A stretch of 64,000 nt of DNA from Corbicula japonica (GCA_038501625.1 JAZAYU010000718.1:108230-172229); one strand, 5' to 3'. Numbered from the stretch's first letter, positions 11,174 to 22,592 are shown. Notes: generated by a model from the letters alone, not told the origin. Translations and numbers: made by a program.

Positions 11174-12487
11174 TGTGGTGTGTGGGGTTTTAAAGGGTGT
11201 GATTTTGGGGTAGTTCTACTTTGTTATGCAATAGTGATTTTACTTTGAAGTCAGGATGACACCACCTTTACTAAAAGTAAAGGAAAATTAAAACAAGATT
11301 CTGTTAAATTTTAAACAAACGAGGATTTTAATAATCTCTGAACAATTATTTACAGGTTTGATCTCAGTGACACATTATGAGAGATGGAAAAGTCATTACT
11401 GATAAGAGCTAACCAAGTCTGTAAAATATGACTCTGAATGGAAATGGTAGCAAACAAACCAAAATTGTTGTTAAAATGAACTAATTCATAAGAAGGTTCA
11501 GACTGGTGAGATAAATGTGCCACATTATGCTTACATGTTTACAACTTAAACTTCTATACTAATAAATTTGGAAAAGCAGCAGCAAGAATATCCAAAGATT
11601 GAAGTAAAAAATATGCAAAAATTGCCAAAGTCTTTAAAATACGAAAATCCAAAATGGCTGCTGCCAAAAATAATGGACAAAAACCAGGTAATTAATTAAA
11701 TTTAATTACTAAAATTTGGAGGCTCTTAAAGTATTTTACAGTCTCTCTAAGGTTAGATAATTGCCAAAAATAAAGAAGAAAATATTAAATTAATTACTAA
11801 ATAATAATACCTTAGAGCTTTTTTAGTTGTTCTCTCTTCAAAGTTCAGAAACAGAATGATCAAGTTAATGCCAATTCTCTCTGAGGAAATCTTCCCAGCA
11901 TACTTTTACCAACAATTCATTGCTGTTCCAGTAAGCCAATCAAAATGCTTTAATGATGTATTGAGGCCTTTTATTGGTCAACTGGGTAAAATGGCATTGT
12001 TTACCTAATAATCTAAATATAGTGAATCTTCCCAGCAACTGATATGCCTAAGTGATGGAAAATTACCAATGTCATCAAGGTCACTAGGCATTGCTTACAT
12101 TCTTAATATAGTGTTAAAGCTAGTCACCAGTCTGAGAATCAGCAAAGTAAAGTAAAACATATAACATAGTTAAAATTTACAAATATGTAACAAAGACTAG
12201 AAACAGCATATATATCAAACAAGAAATGCATATGTTACTCAAAATAATAATAACAAATATGGCATGTTTTGGATGATATCAGAGCTTCAAAATAACAAGT
12301 TCAAAATAGACTGGCTAAAGTGCACTCAATAGAAGGGCTAAAGTGTACTACATAATAACTAACTAGGTTTTCTAAATTTTCAGATAATGGAACTATAAGT
12401 CCCTTAAGTTGTATAATGCTCTGTCATCAACCTTAAAATTAACTTCAATTATGTAACATTTTGTAACAAAAGTCCAACTTTACAACA
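11174..12487 (-). repeat. 5' LTR (right copy, 1314 bp)
   Basis: Starts TGTGGTGTGTGGGG like the left copy and ends ..TACAACAACA. It contains an extra block at about 11680-12087 absent from the left LTR. It is followed on the outside by ATTA (12488-12491). Confidence 0.85.
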
Positions 12488-12689
12488 ATTAGAATTCTGG
12501 AACACCCCGACATTATCGGCAAAATCTACTTGTATGACAATTTTATTGTATCAGGGATACTGTGTGGGTTTTCAAGACGGGTTTCTTGGTTTATATGATT
12601 GTTTGTGAATAAATCGAACGTTCGAACGTTCGAATGCCGACTGATTCGAACATTCGAATGGTAAAATAGGGGGAAAATGCCATCCCTCG

Positions 12690-13488
12690 AAGGATGCACT
12701 AATGTTTACAAGCTCAAATAGTCTAACTCATATTCTAACTACCAAGCACAACTGAAACAAAAAAAACAAAACATTTGCATGAGAACTCTAAAATCAATGG
12801 ACAATATACCAAAACAACTCATACATGAAAAAAGTATATGCTGGTCTACAATCATTAATGCAAATTCGTCAAAATGATGTTAGGGTTTTCAAGAAATTCA
12901 AGAAAAACGTACTTCCGCGTCTACATTTGGTTTAAGAGGCAAATCATTTTGATGTACCTTGTCAAATCTCGACATTTATTCCCAACGGCTGACCATTGAA
13001 AGTAAAAATATATTTGTCATGTGGTTGTGTTTAAATTTGGATACTATAGTTGTGTGAAATAAAATGCTTTATTTACATAGACCAGTCATACACAAAAAGC
13101 AAACACCGTTTGCATATTAAGTTATCTAAAATGGCTGTTTAAAACGTCTAGATAACCTACAAACAATTATTTACAATAGTTTGCGGTCATCCGTGTCTAA
13201 ACGTCAGAAAATTTAAGTAGCACATCAAAATGTTTTGAACCGAAAGTAGACCCGGAAGTACGTTTTTCTTGAATTTCTTGAAACCGTTACATTATTGTGA
13301 TGAATTAGCACTAATGATTATAGACCAGCATATACTTTTTTTATGTATTAGTTGTTTTGTATATTGCAAATTAATTTCAGAATTCCCAGGAAAATGTGTT
13401 TTTTCTTTTGTTTTAGTATGTGCTTTGTAATTAATACACGAATTAAACTTCACTAAGCATGCAAACATTTAGTGCATCCTTAGATAAA
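12690..13488. mobile_element. Palindromic (foldback/MITE-like) element
   Basis: Two diverged inverted arms: GTATATGCTGGTCTA... at about 12834 mirrors TAGACCAGCATATAC at about 13320, and CAAGAAATTCAAGAAAAACG at about 12888 mirrors CGTTTTTCTTGAATTTCTTG at about 13262. The outer ends GGATGCACTAATGTTT and AACATTTAGTGCATCC match too. No coding capacity. It lies between the LTR element and module exon 17. Confidence 0.7.
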
Positions 13489-13778
13489 TACATTTCTTCA
13501 CTAAACTCTAGGTGGCAATGAGTATTTTCCCCAAAATTCATTTTGAAATTTAAGCCAGTTTTCGCCATTTGCAACGTTAATAATAATTAAAACCACTAGA
13601 GTATGCAACTTAAGCAGTTTTACATTATTTGACTGAAAACCATTAGAGTATGAAACTTTAACGGTGATAAATTATTTTACCTAAAACCATTAGAGTATGT
13701 AGCATTAATGGTTAGACACTGCAACAGTCCTTTTTATTGACCTAATGTACAAATTGTTGAAAAAGGTATCAAACCAAC

Positions 13779-13910
13779 CCAGTACGCAAATCCCGTTTAT
13801 GTTACTTGCGCTGGCTTTACACATGCATATTCCGTCTCGGCATACGGCGTTGGTGTCCAGTTTACACAATTTTCCCGTGCTACTAGAGCACGTTCCTCCC
13901 ACTGTCTCGT
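13779..13910 (-). CDS. Exon 17: EB/EGF-like Cys module 10
   Basis: 132 bp, acceptor TTTCAG, phase 1-1. ETVGGTCSSSTGKLC and a complete six-Cys pattern (VCRDGICMCKAS...GIC). The donor GTTGGT is weak compared with the other exons. The following 11.9-kb intron contains the LTR retrotransposon. Confidence 0.8.
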
Positions 13911-14922
13911 CTGAAAGATTGCCATTATAACAAGAGCTGTCTGAGAAGAAAGCACGTCCGACTATTCAAATCATTTGAAATAAATGCAATTTAAAGATTA
14001 AAAGAACAACTATTTAAACAGCATTTTTAACCTTTAGTGGAAGATCTGAAAATCTACTAATGCTTATCATTAAATTATTTCAATACAATCATACGTATTA
14101 AAAATATACTCAACAAAAAAAGAAACCTGACACTGTAACTTTGAATAAGTATGAGGTGCATATTCAAAATCTATATATTTTTGCACCATCCAAAAGAAAA
14201 TAACCACTGAATCACTTGTTTCATGCACCAAAAATATCAAAATGCATAATTAAGTTCAAAACATGCACAATTTTTATTACATACCACAATTCAATTAGCT
14301 TTAAATCTGATTCCAGGAAAATACACCAAATATAGAGTGTCAGGTTTCTATTTTTGTTGAGTATATATTTAAATAAAAAACATATGTCTATAAAGTAACT
14401 CTTACTGAGCAGATGATATTTGCTTAAAAACATACTTTAAATGTTTGGTATAGCTACTGCTTTTATTGTTCGAGTTGAAATAAATAAAGTTGAAATTTAA
14501 CTAGAATTTTATTGTAAGTTTTGTCCAACACTTTTAAAATCTGTTTACACACCAGTTTGAACAAATCACATTTCAAAATCTCAGTTCCACAAGCGCAAAC
14601 GAAATATGATTATTGGAACAGTTACATTCAGAAAAAACAGCCTCTCCTCACAGAAAACTGTCAGAAAAAACTGTCTCTGTTCACCTCTGTTTAGAAACGA
14701 CTAACCGCAAAAAAATCTTCCTATGTCGGTATTGTTTGAAGGTGTAGGCGATGACATCTTAATATTTGGGCGTAAAAGATATTATTTAGGTTATATGATT
14801 GTTTGGAATTATATAATAAAAGAGACCTATCATCATTTATAAACATATGACTGATTGTACTGATATTGAAAAATTAAACAAGTGATACAACTATAAAAAT
14901 GAGTTAAACAACAACAACTTAC

Positions 14923-15054
14923 TTTTCATGCACTTGCCAGCCACGGGAAATGTTCCACGTTTACATTCACATTTGAATTGGATACATTCGGCGTTTTTAT
15001 CCAAAACGCAGGGCTTCGCTTGATATGAAGAGCACGATCCGCCGTAAGTTTCCA
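14923..15054 (-). CDS. Exon 16: EB/EGF-like Cys module 9
   Basis: 132 bp, acceptor ATACAG, donor GTAAGT, phase 1-1. ETYGGSCSSYQAKPC begins a complete six-Cys module (ECIQFKCECKRG...GKC), joined to exon 15 by a Met codon. Confidence 0.84.
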
Positions 15055-15499
15055 CTGTATTAATATAAAATTTATTTTAAACGTCAAAAAAGTTCTTGAT
15101 TTTATCAATAGAAACTAATTAAACTTAATACAATGTCAAATGTATTATATTGCAAGTCATTATGAATTGAATATTCATAAAGAATTTCTTGCATACCAGA
15201 TCAGGTCAACCGGTGTTTTCACCCGTGTAGGAAATTTCGATCCTACACCCCCATGTAGAATGAGTCACGTGAGTTACGTCACGTCTTCAAGTATCTGACG
15301 TAATATATTCAAGTTAGTGACGTCATTAAAATAGGTTTGCATTAATGTTGATATATCAGCGTAAGGAAAAAAAGTAGTTTTATACATGTACACAAATGTT
15401 ATGAATAATAAAAGGTATGCAAGAAAAAGTATCTTGCATGAGACATTCTGTAAAGATAGAAAAATCTGTCAGAGCCTCGGCAGAGCCTCGTTCCCGCAA

Positions 15500-15930
15500 A
15501 ACAGCTAACCCTCAGTGACAGTTATTTCCATCTTCACCTCAAACTCCTGCATGATACTTATATTTTTAACTCTGGTAGTTCCTATCAAGTGGAACATTCA
15601 TATCAAGAAAAGCCACACTCTATAAACACCGTCTCTCTTCGCAGAAAAAAACATACGGAGGATAAGTCATCTTGGGCTGATCCATTCCAAAACAGAATGC
15701 ATCACAGGCAACCAACAGAAATTAGAAACCGAAGTATAACCGCCTTGGAATGATCAGTGACGAAGCACAGTGTAACTGGGTGTTCAAACAAGGTTCAATG
15801 GTGCGTGAACCTCACTCTTACCCCCGACAGGTTATTATAAAAAGAAAACTAGTTTATTTTAAAGTTGCCTTGTTGAAATAACTCAAACCAAACTATCCTC
15901 AAGACAACAACAATCAACAACCGCAAATAT
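15500..15930 (+). repeat. Dispersed SINE-like repeat, copy 1
   Basis: It shares the ordered motifs 'CCGCCTT(G/A)GAA..GATCAGTGAC', 'GGTTCAATGGTGCG..AACCTCAC' and 'TTGCCTTGTTGAAATAA' with 17130-17450 and, inverted, with about 43120-43430. Family identity is inferred from this internal three-copy comparison. Confidence 0.55.
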
Positions 15931-16174
15931 ATGAAGTAAATTTGTAACTTCTAAATCTAGAGCAATAGACGTAATTTTATATGAGCTCACTTTAGCACAC
16001 ACAAAAAACATCGACTTCGGTCTCGTGTGATATTGTTACCACAGGGAACTCGGATTAACAGCATACTATTATAATATTCCATTTTATCTGCATAAACTGG
16101 TCAATCAAAAATTCGGAGTTATGCTAAACATTTAACAAAAATAACAATAACATCCGAAATGAATGTGTGCATAC

Positions 16175-16312
16175 TTATTTTACAAACTCCGCTGACGCCA
16201 CTGGCGTTTATGCTTCCGTCACATTCACATGTTCCGTTGATGCACAAAGATAGGTGATCTAACTCGCAAGCAGTCCCATTGCTACCTGCACATTTACCGC
16301 CTAAGGTCTCAT
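16175..16312 (-). CDS. Exon 15: EB/EGF-like Cys module 8 with longer last loop
   Basis: 138 bp, phase 1-1. It opens ETLGGKCAGSNGTAC with six cysteines; the last loop has twelve residues instead of ten (ECDGSINASGVSGVC). The donor is taken as GTATGC at 16174-16169 because this keeps phase 1 and retains the final Cys; an earlier GTAAAA would also be phase 1 but would lose that Cys. Confidence 0.78.
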
Positions 16313-16454
16313 CTTGAAATAAATAAAGGCATATGTTTACATCTGTTTACACAAAAATATTGAACATGACTCTCAGTGCAAATGAGGTTCGTCACGGGTA
16401 AAGCTATCTCCGGGGAGTTGATGTTTTCCCTTCAAATGACGTCATAAAAATGAT

Positions 16455-16560
16455 AGTGCCTCTAGCTGGGAGCGAACTCGCACCGTCACGGCGACAGCGC
16501 CAAGCCCTGCAATTCCTGCGACGCAACCAATTTAGCTAACCGAGACAACCTCAGAAAAGA
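16455..16560 (-). repeat. tRNA-like SINE head, copy 1
   Basis: On the minus strand, an A-box-like segment, GCGCTGTCGCCGTGACGGTG and a B-box-like GAGTTCGCTCCC resemble the copy at 20350-20446. It looks like the pol III head of a tRNA-derived SINE. It is too diverged and too long in the middle to be a working tRNA. Confidence 0.5.
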
Positions 16561-16879
16561 TTGATCGGATAGCACTGATATATGTAACAAAAATAAGCAA
16601 GCGAACTTAATAAAAATGCACTTATTATTTGTTATTTAAATAGCAATTTATTGTTGAAATGTGAAGATGTAACAAAATTACCTATAAATTATGGGAAGAT
16701 AATAGATACTTGTAAGTTTGTTTAGTAACAAATAACATGTCTTAAAATACCAATAATTGCATGTTTTCCCGAGACGCGCCCCAATTACCATATTCATGAA
16801 TTGGAACCACAGGCCAGACAGGTGAACATTTTCTTGCATAATTATTGTCAAGAGCTTTAAGAAATTGAAACAAGGGTTC

Positions 16880-16985
16880 TAAAGATCCTTGCCTGAAACA
16901 AGAATTGAACCCGGGACCCTTCGCATGCTAGTCAGATGCTCTACCACGTTGTTATAAAAGCTAGCTCTATGGGGAGATGTGCAGG
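16880..16985 (-). repeat. tRNA-derived sequence (Ala-like), SINE head or tRNA pseudogene
   Basis: The minus strand contains GTGGTAGAGCATCTGACTAG, then CATGCGAAGGGTCCCGGGTTCAATTCTTG. GTGGTAGAGC is a D-arm/A-box and GGGTTCAATTC is a T-arm/B-box. The anticodon loop could read AGC (Ala), but the anticodon stem and the 5' acceptor half do not pair well, with an insertion near CTTTTATAACAAC. I judge it a SINE head or pseudogene rather than a functional tRNA. Confidence 0.6.
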
Positions 16986-17129
16986 TGCGGTACAAACTCA
17001 CCCATAGCCGGGTAACAAAATTTTGGTTATGTATGCATTTATATATATTTAACCAATGATTGTCTTCAAATTCATTTTTTCTTTTTATGCTTTTCTCCAA
17101 ATTTTATTATGTACGTCAATTAAAGTAAA

Positions 17130-17450
17130 AAGGTGAAATGTGCATATCAGGAATCACCACATTCAGAAAAACAGCCCCCCCCCCCCACACACACACAGAC
17201 AAGAAGAAGAGAGAGGGAGAGAGCATGGTTAATAAAATAATCAGTTAAAAAACACAAACAAACAACGAAAATGAGAACCCGAGGAGTTTCCGCCTTAGAA
17301 CGGTCAGTGACAAATCGAATTGCCACTGTGGGTTTAAACCAGGTTCTATGGTGCACCAACCTCACACTTGCCCCAACATGTTCTCACATCACAAAACAAG
17401 TACAAGTTGTCTTGGTGAAATAATTTAAATCCACCCATCGGCTCAATAAT
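17130..17450 (+). repeat. Dispersed SINE-like repeat, copy 2
   Basis: Same ordered motifs as copy 1 (CCGCCTTAGAACGGTCAGTG, AGGTTCTATGGTGC, TGTCTTGGTGAAATAA). It contains a (C)n(AC)n tract at about 17177-17199 and a purine run GAAGAAGAGAGAGGGAGAGAG. A partial copy of the same start lies at 29090-29195. Confidence 0.55.
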
Positions 17451-17834
17451 TTTGCATGCAAAAGCACACAAACATAATTTATAAAACACAAGAAGCTAAA
17501 AGCAAGGCCAAAGGGCGGGTACTCAATGACTTACCGAGACCAGAGCTCCCGGAGTAAAATCAGCAAGACCACGATAACAGGGATAAAAGAAACAAATCGA
17601 GTTTCCAGGTTATTTTAAGAAAACCTTCATAAACTATTAAACCCCTGCCACCGTCGTGCAACCTAATAGGTAAGCATAATAATCAACTTTAGATGGGTTA
17701 ATCACCAGGCCTGCAGAGCCCTGTAAAATATCATGTTGGTAACGTTTCTTTTTAAATATACAGATGGTTTTAACGAATAACCGGGAGAAATTAACATTGC
17801 TTTTTATCTTCTTAAGTTTATAAATTAAATCTCT

Positions 17835-18490
17835 ATAAAATACTGGCTGTGAAATACCTTGTTACAATAGTGATTTTTAACTGCACTTGTATTTATGAAT
17901 TAGATCTGGGTATCGGCGATAAAACTTGCAAAAGGTTTTCCTTAATTTGTGATACCGATAACCTTGTTTTAAAAGTTTCTGTACTGCAAAGATTACGTTC
18001 ATTGAAATCATTAACATTGTTGCAAGCTCTTGAAAAGCGAACAAGCTGTGAGATATAAACCCCGTAAGATGTTGCACGAGGAACATCGGCGTCTAAAAAC
18101 GGAAAATTTACTTTATTAAAATTAAAATCATCTCTTTTATCATATATTTTAGTATTGGCGTAACCATTTTCAATGGACAGATTTAAATCAAGAAAGTTTT
18201 GCTTGCTTTTCTGAAGTGTTCGCTTTAATAAGTTGTAGTTTTTTTAGGATAAATCGTATTAATAACCAGTGATGGAAAATGGTTATTATCTATATTTAAA
18301 ACTCATCAAGGTACCTCGAGGTGTTGTTAAAAGCTGTAATAATATCATCTTGATGTTCGGTAGAAAGAGATAACATAAAGTCTCTTTCATAACACTGTCA
18401 GTATAAAAACAGATCAGCAACAAGGCGTGCACAATTAGTACCCCTTGGGAAGCCATGCAGGGGACATAGATTGGAACGCTATTAATCATA
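17835..18490 (-). pseudogene. Retroelement reverse transcriptase remnant
   Basis: Broken frames on the minus strand give recognisable pieces in order: a YLDE version of the catalytic YLDD box, FLDLNLSIENGYANTKIYD, DDFNFNKVNFPFLD, ATSYGVYISQLVRF and LLKQGYRYHKLRKTFCKFYR. This block order occurs in retroelements I have seen widely in molluscs and other marine invertebrates; I cannot name the clade with certainty. Frameshifts and stops are present. A second relic lies at 30690-31290. Confidence 0.65.
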
Positions 18491-18609
18491 GAAAATGATC
18501 AGCTTAAAAATGTTTACTCATGTCCGTGGACTCATTCAATTGAAGGGATCATAACTGACTTTTAAACTGTCTAGGTAAAAAAACAACAAGTTGAACAACA
18601 ATAAAACAG

Positions 18610-20295
18610 AAAACCGAGGATCTTTTTTTTTTTTTTTTTTTTTTGAGGCCCCTTACGGGTAACCCCGTTTATTCACTTTCACTTGCATATACAATATTAC
18701 ATCAATACATATTTTCATAATTTCCAAAACTAATTAACATTCAAATAATATATAATTTGTTTTTTTGATTTAACTGTGTTAACAGCATATACAAAATGTT
18801 AATATTGCAAGCTAAGCGATTTTGTTGTGGAGTCTCCCTATTAGGTAAAGTCTTGTAAAAATATATGTTTAGATAATTACACGTGATTACAAAAGGAAAT
18901 AAAAAAAAATGAAGAAAAAGGGAATAGTTTGGTCATTTCCAGTGTACGAGGAAAAAAAAAAGATTAGATGTAGAAGGACCATTTCATTTGGTGCTTTTCA
19001 AGTTTGTTTTTCAAGAAAGCTACTTCTTTTTCTAATTCTATTCTATAGTTCAAAAATGAAATAAAATGTTCGAAGTTTGGAACACTTTTCTTAATTTTCA
19101 TTTTAAAAATATAATACTTGCATGCAATTATAATATAGTTTATGCTGTTGTCTTTTATTGTTTGGTTCATAATACCTAAACTAATATTTTCCAGATTAAA
19201 AGATACTGGTGTTCCTTTTGTATTTAATAGAGACTGTAATTGTGACCATAAATGTTGGCTATAGGGACAGTTCCAAAACAGGTGCTCATTTGTTTCAATA
19301 TGAGTGTTACAAAAATCACATGATTGCGACATAGTAAGATTACATTTATAAAGGTACTTATTTGTGGGTATTATTCTACGTAAATATTTGTACTGAAAAT
19401 TTCTGAATACCGTATCAATACTTGATATAAATATGTTGGAGTAAACTTTTTCCCAATTAATATTTTTATTGTGTAAAATGGTTTCCCATTTATTTTCAGA
19501 TTTCACTGGTTCAATTTGTTTATTTTTGAGTAGAATATCATAAAACAGTTTATTTGGAGTTTTAGATGTATTTAGTTTTTCGAGTAGGTAATTTTTTCTC
19601 AAGCTCGTTAAAGTGGTCTGGTCTAACGTTTTAACATAATAAAGTGGAATACTTTTTATTATCTTGTGGTATTCTAGAAATTCTTTGTTTTCTAAATTGA
19701 ACAAAAACTTGGCTTCATTAAATGTATAAAACTGCTTTTTACGAAAATCATAAAAGTGTTCTATAAATTTTATACCCTTATTATACATGTTTTTGTTGAA
19801 AATTATACCAAAATCATTTTTTATTTCTGAATTATTCCACAATATATGTTTTTCTATATTCTTATTAGTTTTATTACAGCTGACCGAAATTTCGCGCCAT
19901 GCTGTTATAATGTTAGCCAGAAATATATTTTTTTTGAACATTAGTTTTATGTCTTTTGCATTCAAATTACATTCAAAAATAAGATTTCCTCCATATTTAT
20001 TTAGAACATTTGAGTAGAAATTTTTCCACTGCCCTTTGTTTTCTTCATTAAATAATCGTTTTACCCAGCATGCCTTTATTGAAGTTAATAAACATTTTAT
20101 ATCTGTAACTTTTAAACCACCATTTTCATATTTTTTTACAATTTCTTTTCGTTTAATTTTATCTGGTTTTCCATCCCACAAGAATGTAAATAATGCTTGA
20201 TTTATCTCTGAAATAATCTTTTCTGTCGGATTGTCTAGCACCGTAAAGGGATATATGAGTTTTGGTAATGCGAATGTTTTAAAAACCGAGGATCT
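18610..20295 (-). mobile_element. 5'-truncated LINE insertion with poly-A tail and 14-bp target duplication
   Basis: Identical AAAACCGAGGATCT occurs at 18610-18623 and 20282-20295. Between them, reading the minus strand, an ORF starts at the truncation point (20281), stops at 18964, and is followed by a 3' UTR and a terminal poly-A (poly-T on plus, 18624-18644). Perfect duplications and an intact ORF suggest a recent, target-primed insertion. It lies in the intron between module exons 14 and 15. Confidence 0.92.
18964..20280 (-). CDS. LINE ORF2 C-terminal part (post-RT region with zinc-knuckle)
   Basis: Over 430 uninterrupted codons that begin mid-protein at the truncation point (LPKLIYPFTVLDNPTEKIIS). 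FTFLWDGKPDKIKRKEIVKK and ENGGLKVTDIKCLLTSIKAC are typical of the region after the RT domain in L1/Tx1-type LINEs. Near the end lies a CCHC-type knuckle, CDFCNTHIETNEHLFWNC (zf-RVT-like). The endonuclease and RT core are missing because of 5' truncation, so it is not autonomous. The clade call (L1/Tx1-like) is from memory of the motif order. Confidence 0.82.
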   Translation of the reverse strand, partial: KTFALPKLIYPFTVLDNPTEKIISEINQALFTFLWDGKPDKIKRKEIVKKYENGGLKVTDIKCLLTSIKACWVKRLFNEENKGQWKNFYSNVLNKYGGNLIFECNLNAKDIKLMFKKNIFLANIITAWREISVSCNKTNKNIEKHILWNNSEIKNDFGIIFNKNMYNKGIKFIEHFYDFRKKQFYTFNEAKFLFNLENKEFLEYHKIIKSIPLYYVKTLDQTTLTSLRKNYLLEKLNTSKTPNKLFYDILLKNKQIEPVKSENKWETILHNKNINWEKVYSNIFISSIDTVFRNFQYKYLRRIIPTNKYLYKCNLTMSQSCDFCNTHIETNEHLFWNCPYSQHLWSQLQSLLNTKGTPVSFNLENISLGIMNQTIKDNSINYIIIACKYYIFKMKIKKSVPNFEHFISFLNYRIELEKEVAFLKNKLEKHQMKWSFYI

Positions 20296-20349
20296 AGAAA
20301 ACTTCTACAGACTGCATTATGGCTTTTGTCATTACCCATATACTTATTG

Positions 20350-20446
20350 CCTATACCTGGGAGCGAAACCATACTGTCACGGCGGCAGCGCCTAGCCCTG
20401 CAATTCCGACAACGCAACCAATTGAGTTATGGCATTACTGAGCCAT
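20350..20446 (-). repeat. tRNA-like SINE head, copy 2
   Basis: The minus strand reads TAACTCAATTGGTTGCG (A-box-like), GCAGGGCTAGGCGCTGCCGC, then GGTTTCGCTCCCAGG (B-box-like). It is the counterpart of 16455-16560. The two copies share most of this 90-bp stretch, showing a dispersed tRNA-derived family. Confidence 0.55.
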
Positions 20447-21008
20447 TCACCAAAAATTCCCTTATGATATTGCTAAAGTTGCCAGGCGCTTCGAACTCGA
20501 ATTATTCATTAAAGGTTTATTCATGTTAATTTAATTATGGTCTGTGTGATATAAAACAATTTAGATTTTTCCTAATAAAGAATTTATAAATTCCGTTTTC
20601 AACATCTCAACTCTTAAATATGTGAAATTGACGTTAACATGAAACAGTGTTTTCATTGTGACCGTTAAGGTTAGTCAGAGATTGGCACCGTCATACTGAT
20701 TATTGTTCTCGGTTAAACAGAACGTACTTCACTTCAGTGCAGTTATCAGTTTCAGTTACCTCCCTTGATGGAACAGTGTAATATATAAATTTAAACTATC
20801 CTATTAAACTATCCTTCATTGGGAATACTGATGGTATGTATTATGTCCGTCTTCTGCATTGTTGGCTAGGCGCTGCGGTGGTATTTTAGTACTTCTATGT
20901 ATATATGATATATATATATTGCTAAACTTGCATCAGTGTGTGCTTTTTCATTGGTTTGCAATTTTTCTTCATTATTTCCTTTAATATTTTTATATTTTAT
21001 AAACTTAC

Positions 21009-21140
21009 ATTTGATGCACTTGTCGCCTAAAGGACTTGATCCGTATTTACATTCGCACCTCCCTTTAATGCATTCAGCATTGCTGTCTAATGCACACTCA
21101 TCGCCATCTCGTCCCTTACATCGCCCGCCGTATGATTCAT
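21009..21140 (-). CDS. Exon 14: EB/EGF-like Cys module 7
   Basis: 132 bp, donor GTAAGT, phase 1-1. ESYGGRCKGRDGDEC begins a full six-Cys module (ECIKGRCECKYG...DKC). The next intron (16313-21008) holds a recent LINE insertion, a reverse-transcriptase pseudogene and several SINE-like pieces. Confidence 0.85.
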
Positions 21141-21943
21141 CTGAAATAGTTCAGTGATAATATGAATTTGAAGAAATTCATTAAAATGCCAGCATCGGAA
21201 AAGAAATCACTCTAGAAAAAAACATTCTTATAAATCTTTGATCTGGCACTGAAATAAATCCTATATGTAAACAAAGATGATTTAAATTTTATGACTCTAT
21301 TTGTACGTCCGTGTGTATTTAAACTCGGCCCATATTGAGAGGGGTTCCACTAGCTGCTGGTTTGACTATTCTGCGTTTGTGCTTGGTCACCATTCAAAAT
21401 GGATTGCTCCGTTAGCATAAAATTAGCAACTTTAGGCTTCGGTATAAAAGTCATTTGTGGTCCCATTTTCAAAATTCTTTTACTGATGTGCAGCGGATAT
21501 GCAGAGCAGAAGATTATCTAAATTCCTGGAAATCCCCTTTGATCAAAAGTCCATAAAGACATAGCGGAACAGGATTTTAAATTTGTGTTTGCGTGCGGCA
21601 TGACGATTAAGATTAATATGTAGAGTAAGATGGTTGAGATTAGGGTTAGTTTTTTAAAGATTAGGAGCGGGAACATATTAAAGTGTTATGTTTAAGCCTT
21701 TATAAAATCATCACCCCTTTATTTCAAGTTTTCGGACGCATGTCTTTTATCAAGAAAAAAAAACAGAATTAGGATGAAACTTTTATCATAGTGTTTGTCT
21801 TGATTGAGGACAAGAGTCTGAATATTTGAAAATTAAGAGTGATAATTTTATAAAGTGTTATAACTGGCTTCCATTTTGGAAGAAAAGGAGTATTTAAAAG
21901 TTTTCTAAGCGGACAGGTTCTAAAAGTGTGTCTGAATTCTTAC

Positions 21944-22075
21944 AAGGAATGCATCTTCCGCCCAGTTGGGTGGCGTCCTTCTTACATCGACAGGTGCCAT
22001 GTCTGCAGACAGCATGTTGGTCCATCTGGCACTGAGATCCATCCTTCCCCGCACATTTCCCTCCGGCTGCTTCAT
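21944..22075 (-). CDS. Exon 13: EB/EGF-like Cys module 6
   Basis: 132 bp, donor GTAAGA, phase 1-1. It opens EAAGGKCAGKDGSQC with six cysteines in standard spacing (VCRHGTCRCKKD...GRC). The split codon with exon 12 is Asn and with exon 14 is Tyr. Confidence 0.84.
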
Positions 22076-22463
22076 CTGTAAATATTTAGAAAAAAGGTAG
22101 TTTAACTAAAAAAACGACTACATTGAAGTCACATACTGAGGCGATTTAAATTCTGTACAGTTTTAGCTGGTGCAAAATTTCTGAAACAACTCAAAGTTTT
22201 TAGACCTGTTTTAGAATACATTCCACATAAATATCATTATTTATTTTCTTCAAGTTTTAGGGTGATTTTGTGTTTTTTTCTTTGCCAAAAGTCAGAATGA
22301 AAACAAGTTCCTGAAGTGAACTGTTAATTGTTTCAATTTCTTATTGTTCAATTGATATATTCTACTATAAGAAAAAAAGCTATAAAAAGGGTTTGTTGCT
22401 TAAAAACGAGCATTTAAAGATAGTTAAACTGTAGCAATCGTCTTGTATCTTGATTCAGCTCAC

Positions 22464-22592
22464 TTGCGAAGCATTCTCCGTTCACAGCGGTTGTTCCTGG
22501 CACACACTTACAAAAGCCATATTCGCAAAATGAATACGTTACTTTCTTGCAGGAATAATTATTCAACTTGCAACGCCCACCCAATGTTTCAT
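22464..22592 (-). CDS. Exon 12: EB/EGF-like Cys module 5
   Basis: 129 bp, donor GTGAGC, phase 1-1. It opens ETLGGRCKLNNYSC. The first inter-Cys gap is one residue shorter than in the other modules (x6), and the D-x-NA block before Cys3 is replaced by VTYSF. The last four cysteines (FCEYGFCKC...GEC) keep the pattern. Confidence 0.8.

Larger units (their letters stand above)
3360..12487 (-). mobile_element. Ty3/gypsy-like LTR retrotransposon, decayed, no recognisable integrase
   Basis: Two direct long repeats (3360-4263 and 11174-12487) flank gag-, protease-, reverse transcriptase- and RNase H-like sequence read on the minus strand. Flanking ATTA is present at 3356-3359 and 12488-12491, a 4-bp target duplication. 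LTR ends are TG...CA. A primer-binding site starting TGGTGTCAGAATCGGG abuts the right (5') LTR. The gag-protease-RT-RNase H order and sequence type indicate Ty3/gypsy. Pol is broken by stops and frameshifts, and integrase is missing after the RNase H/connection region. It lies wholly in the intron between module exons 17 and 18. Confidence 0.88.
16313..21008 (-). other. Intron 14 (module exon 14 to 15)
   Basis: About 4.7 kb holding the LINE, the RT remnant and SINE-like pieces listed separately. The remaining sequence (about 16560-16880, 17450-17835, 20450-21008) shows no coding or structured signal. Confidence 0.6.

Noticed and set aside
16880..16985. Functional tRNA-Ala gene
   Set aside because: A- and B-box-like segments are good, but the anticodon and acceptor stems do not pair and there is an insertion in the 5' half.
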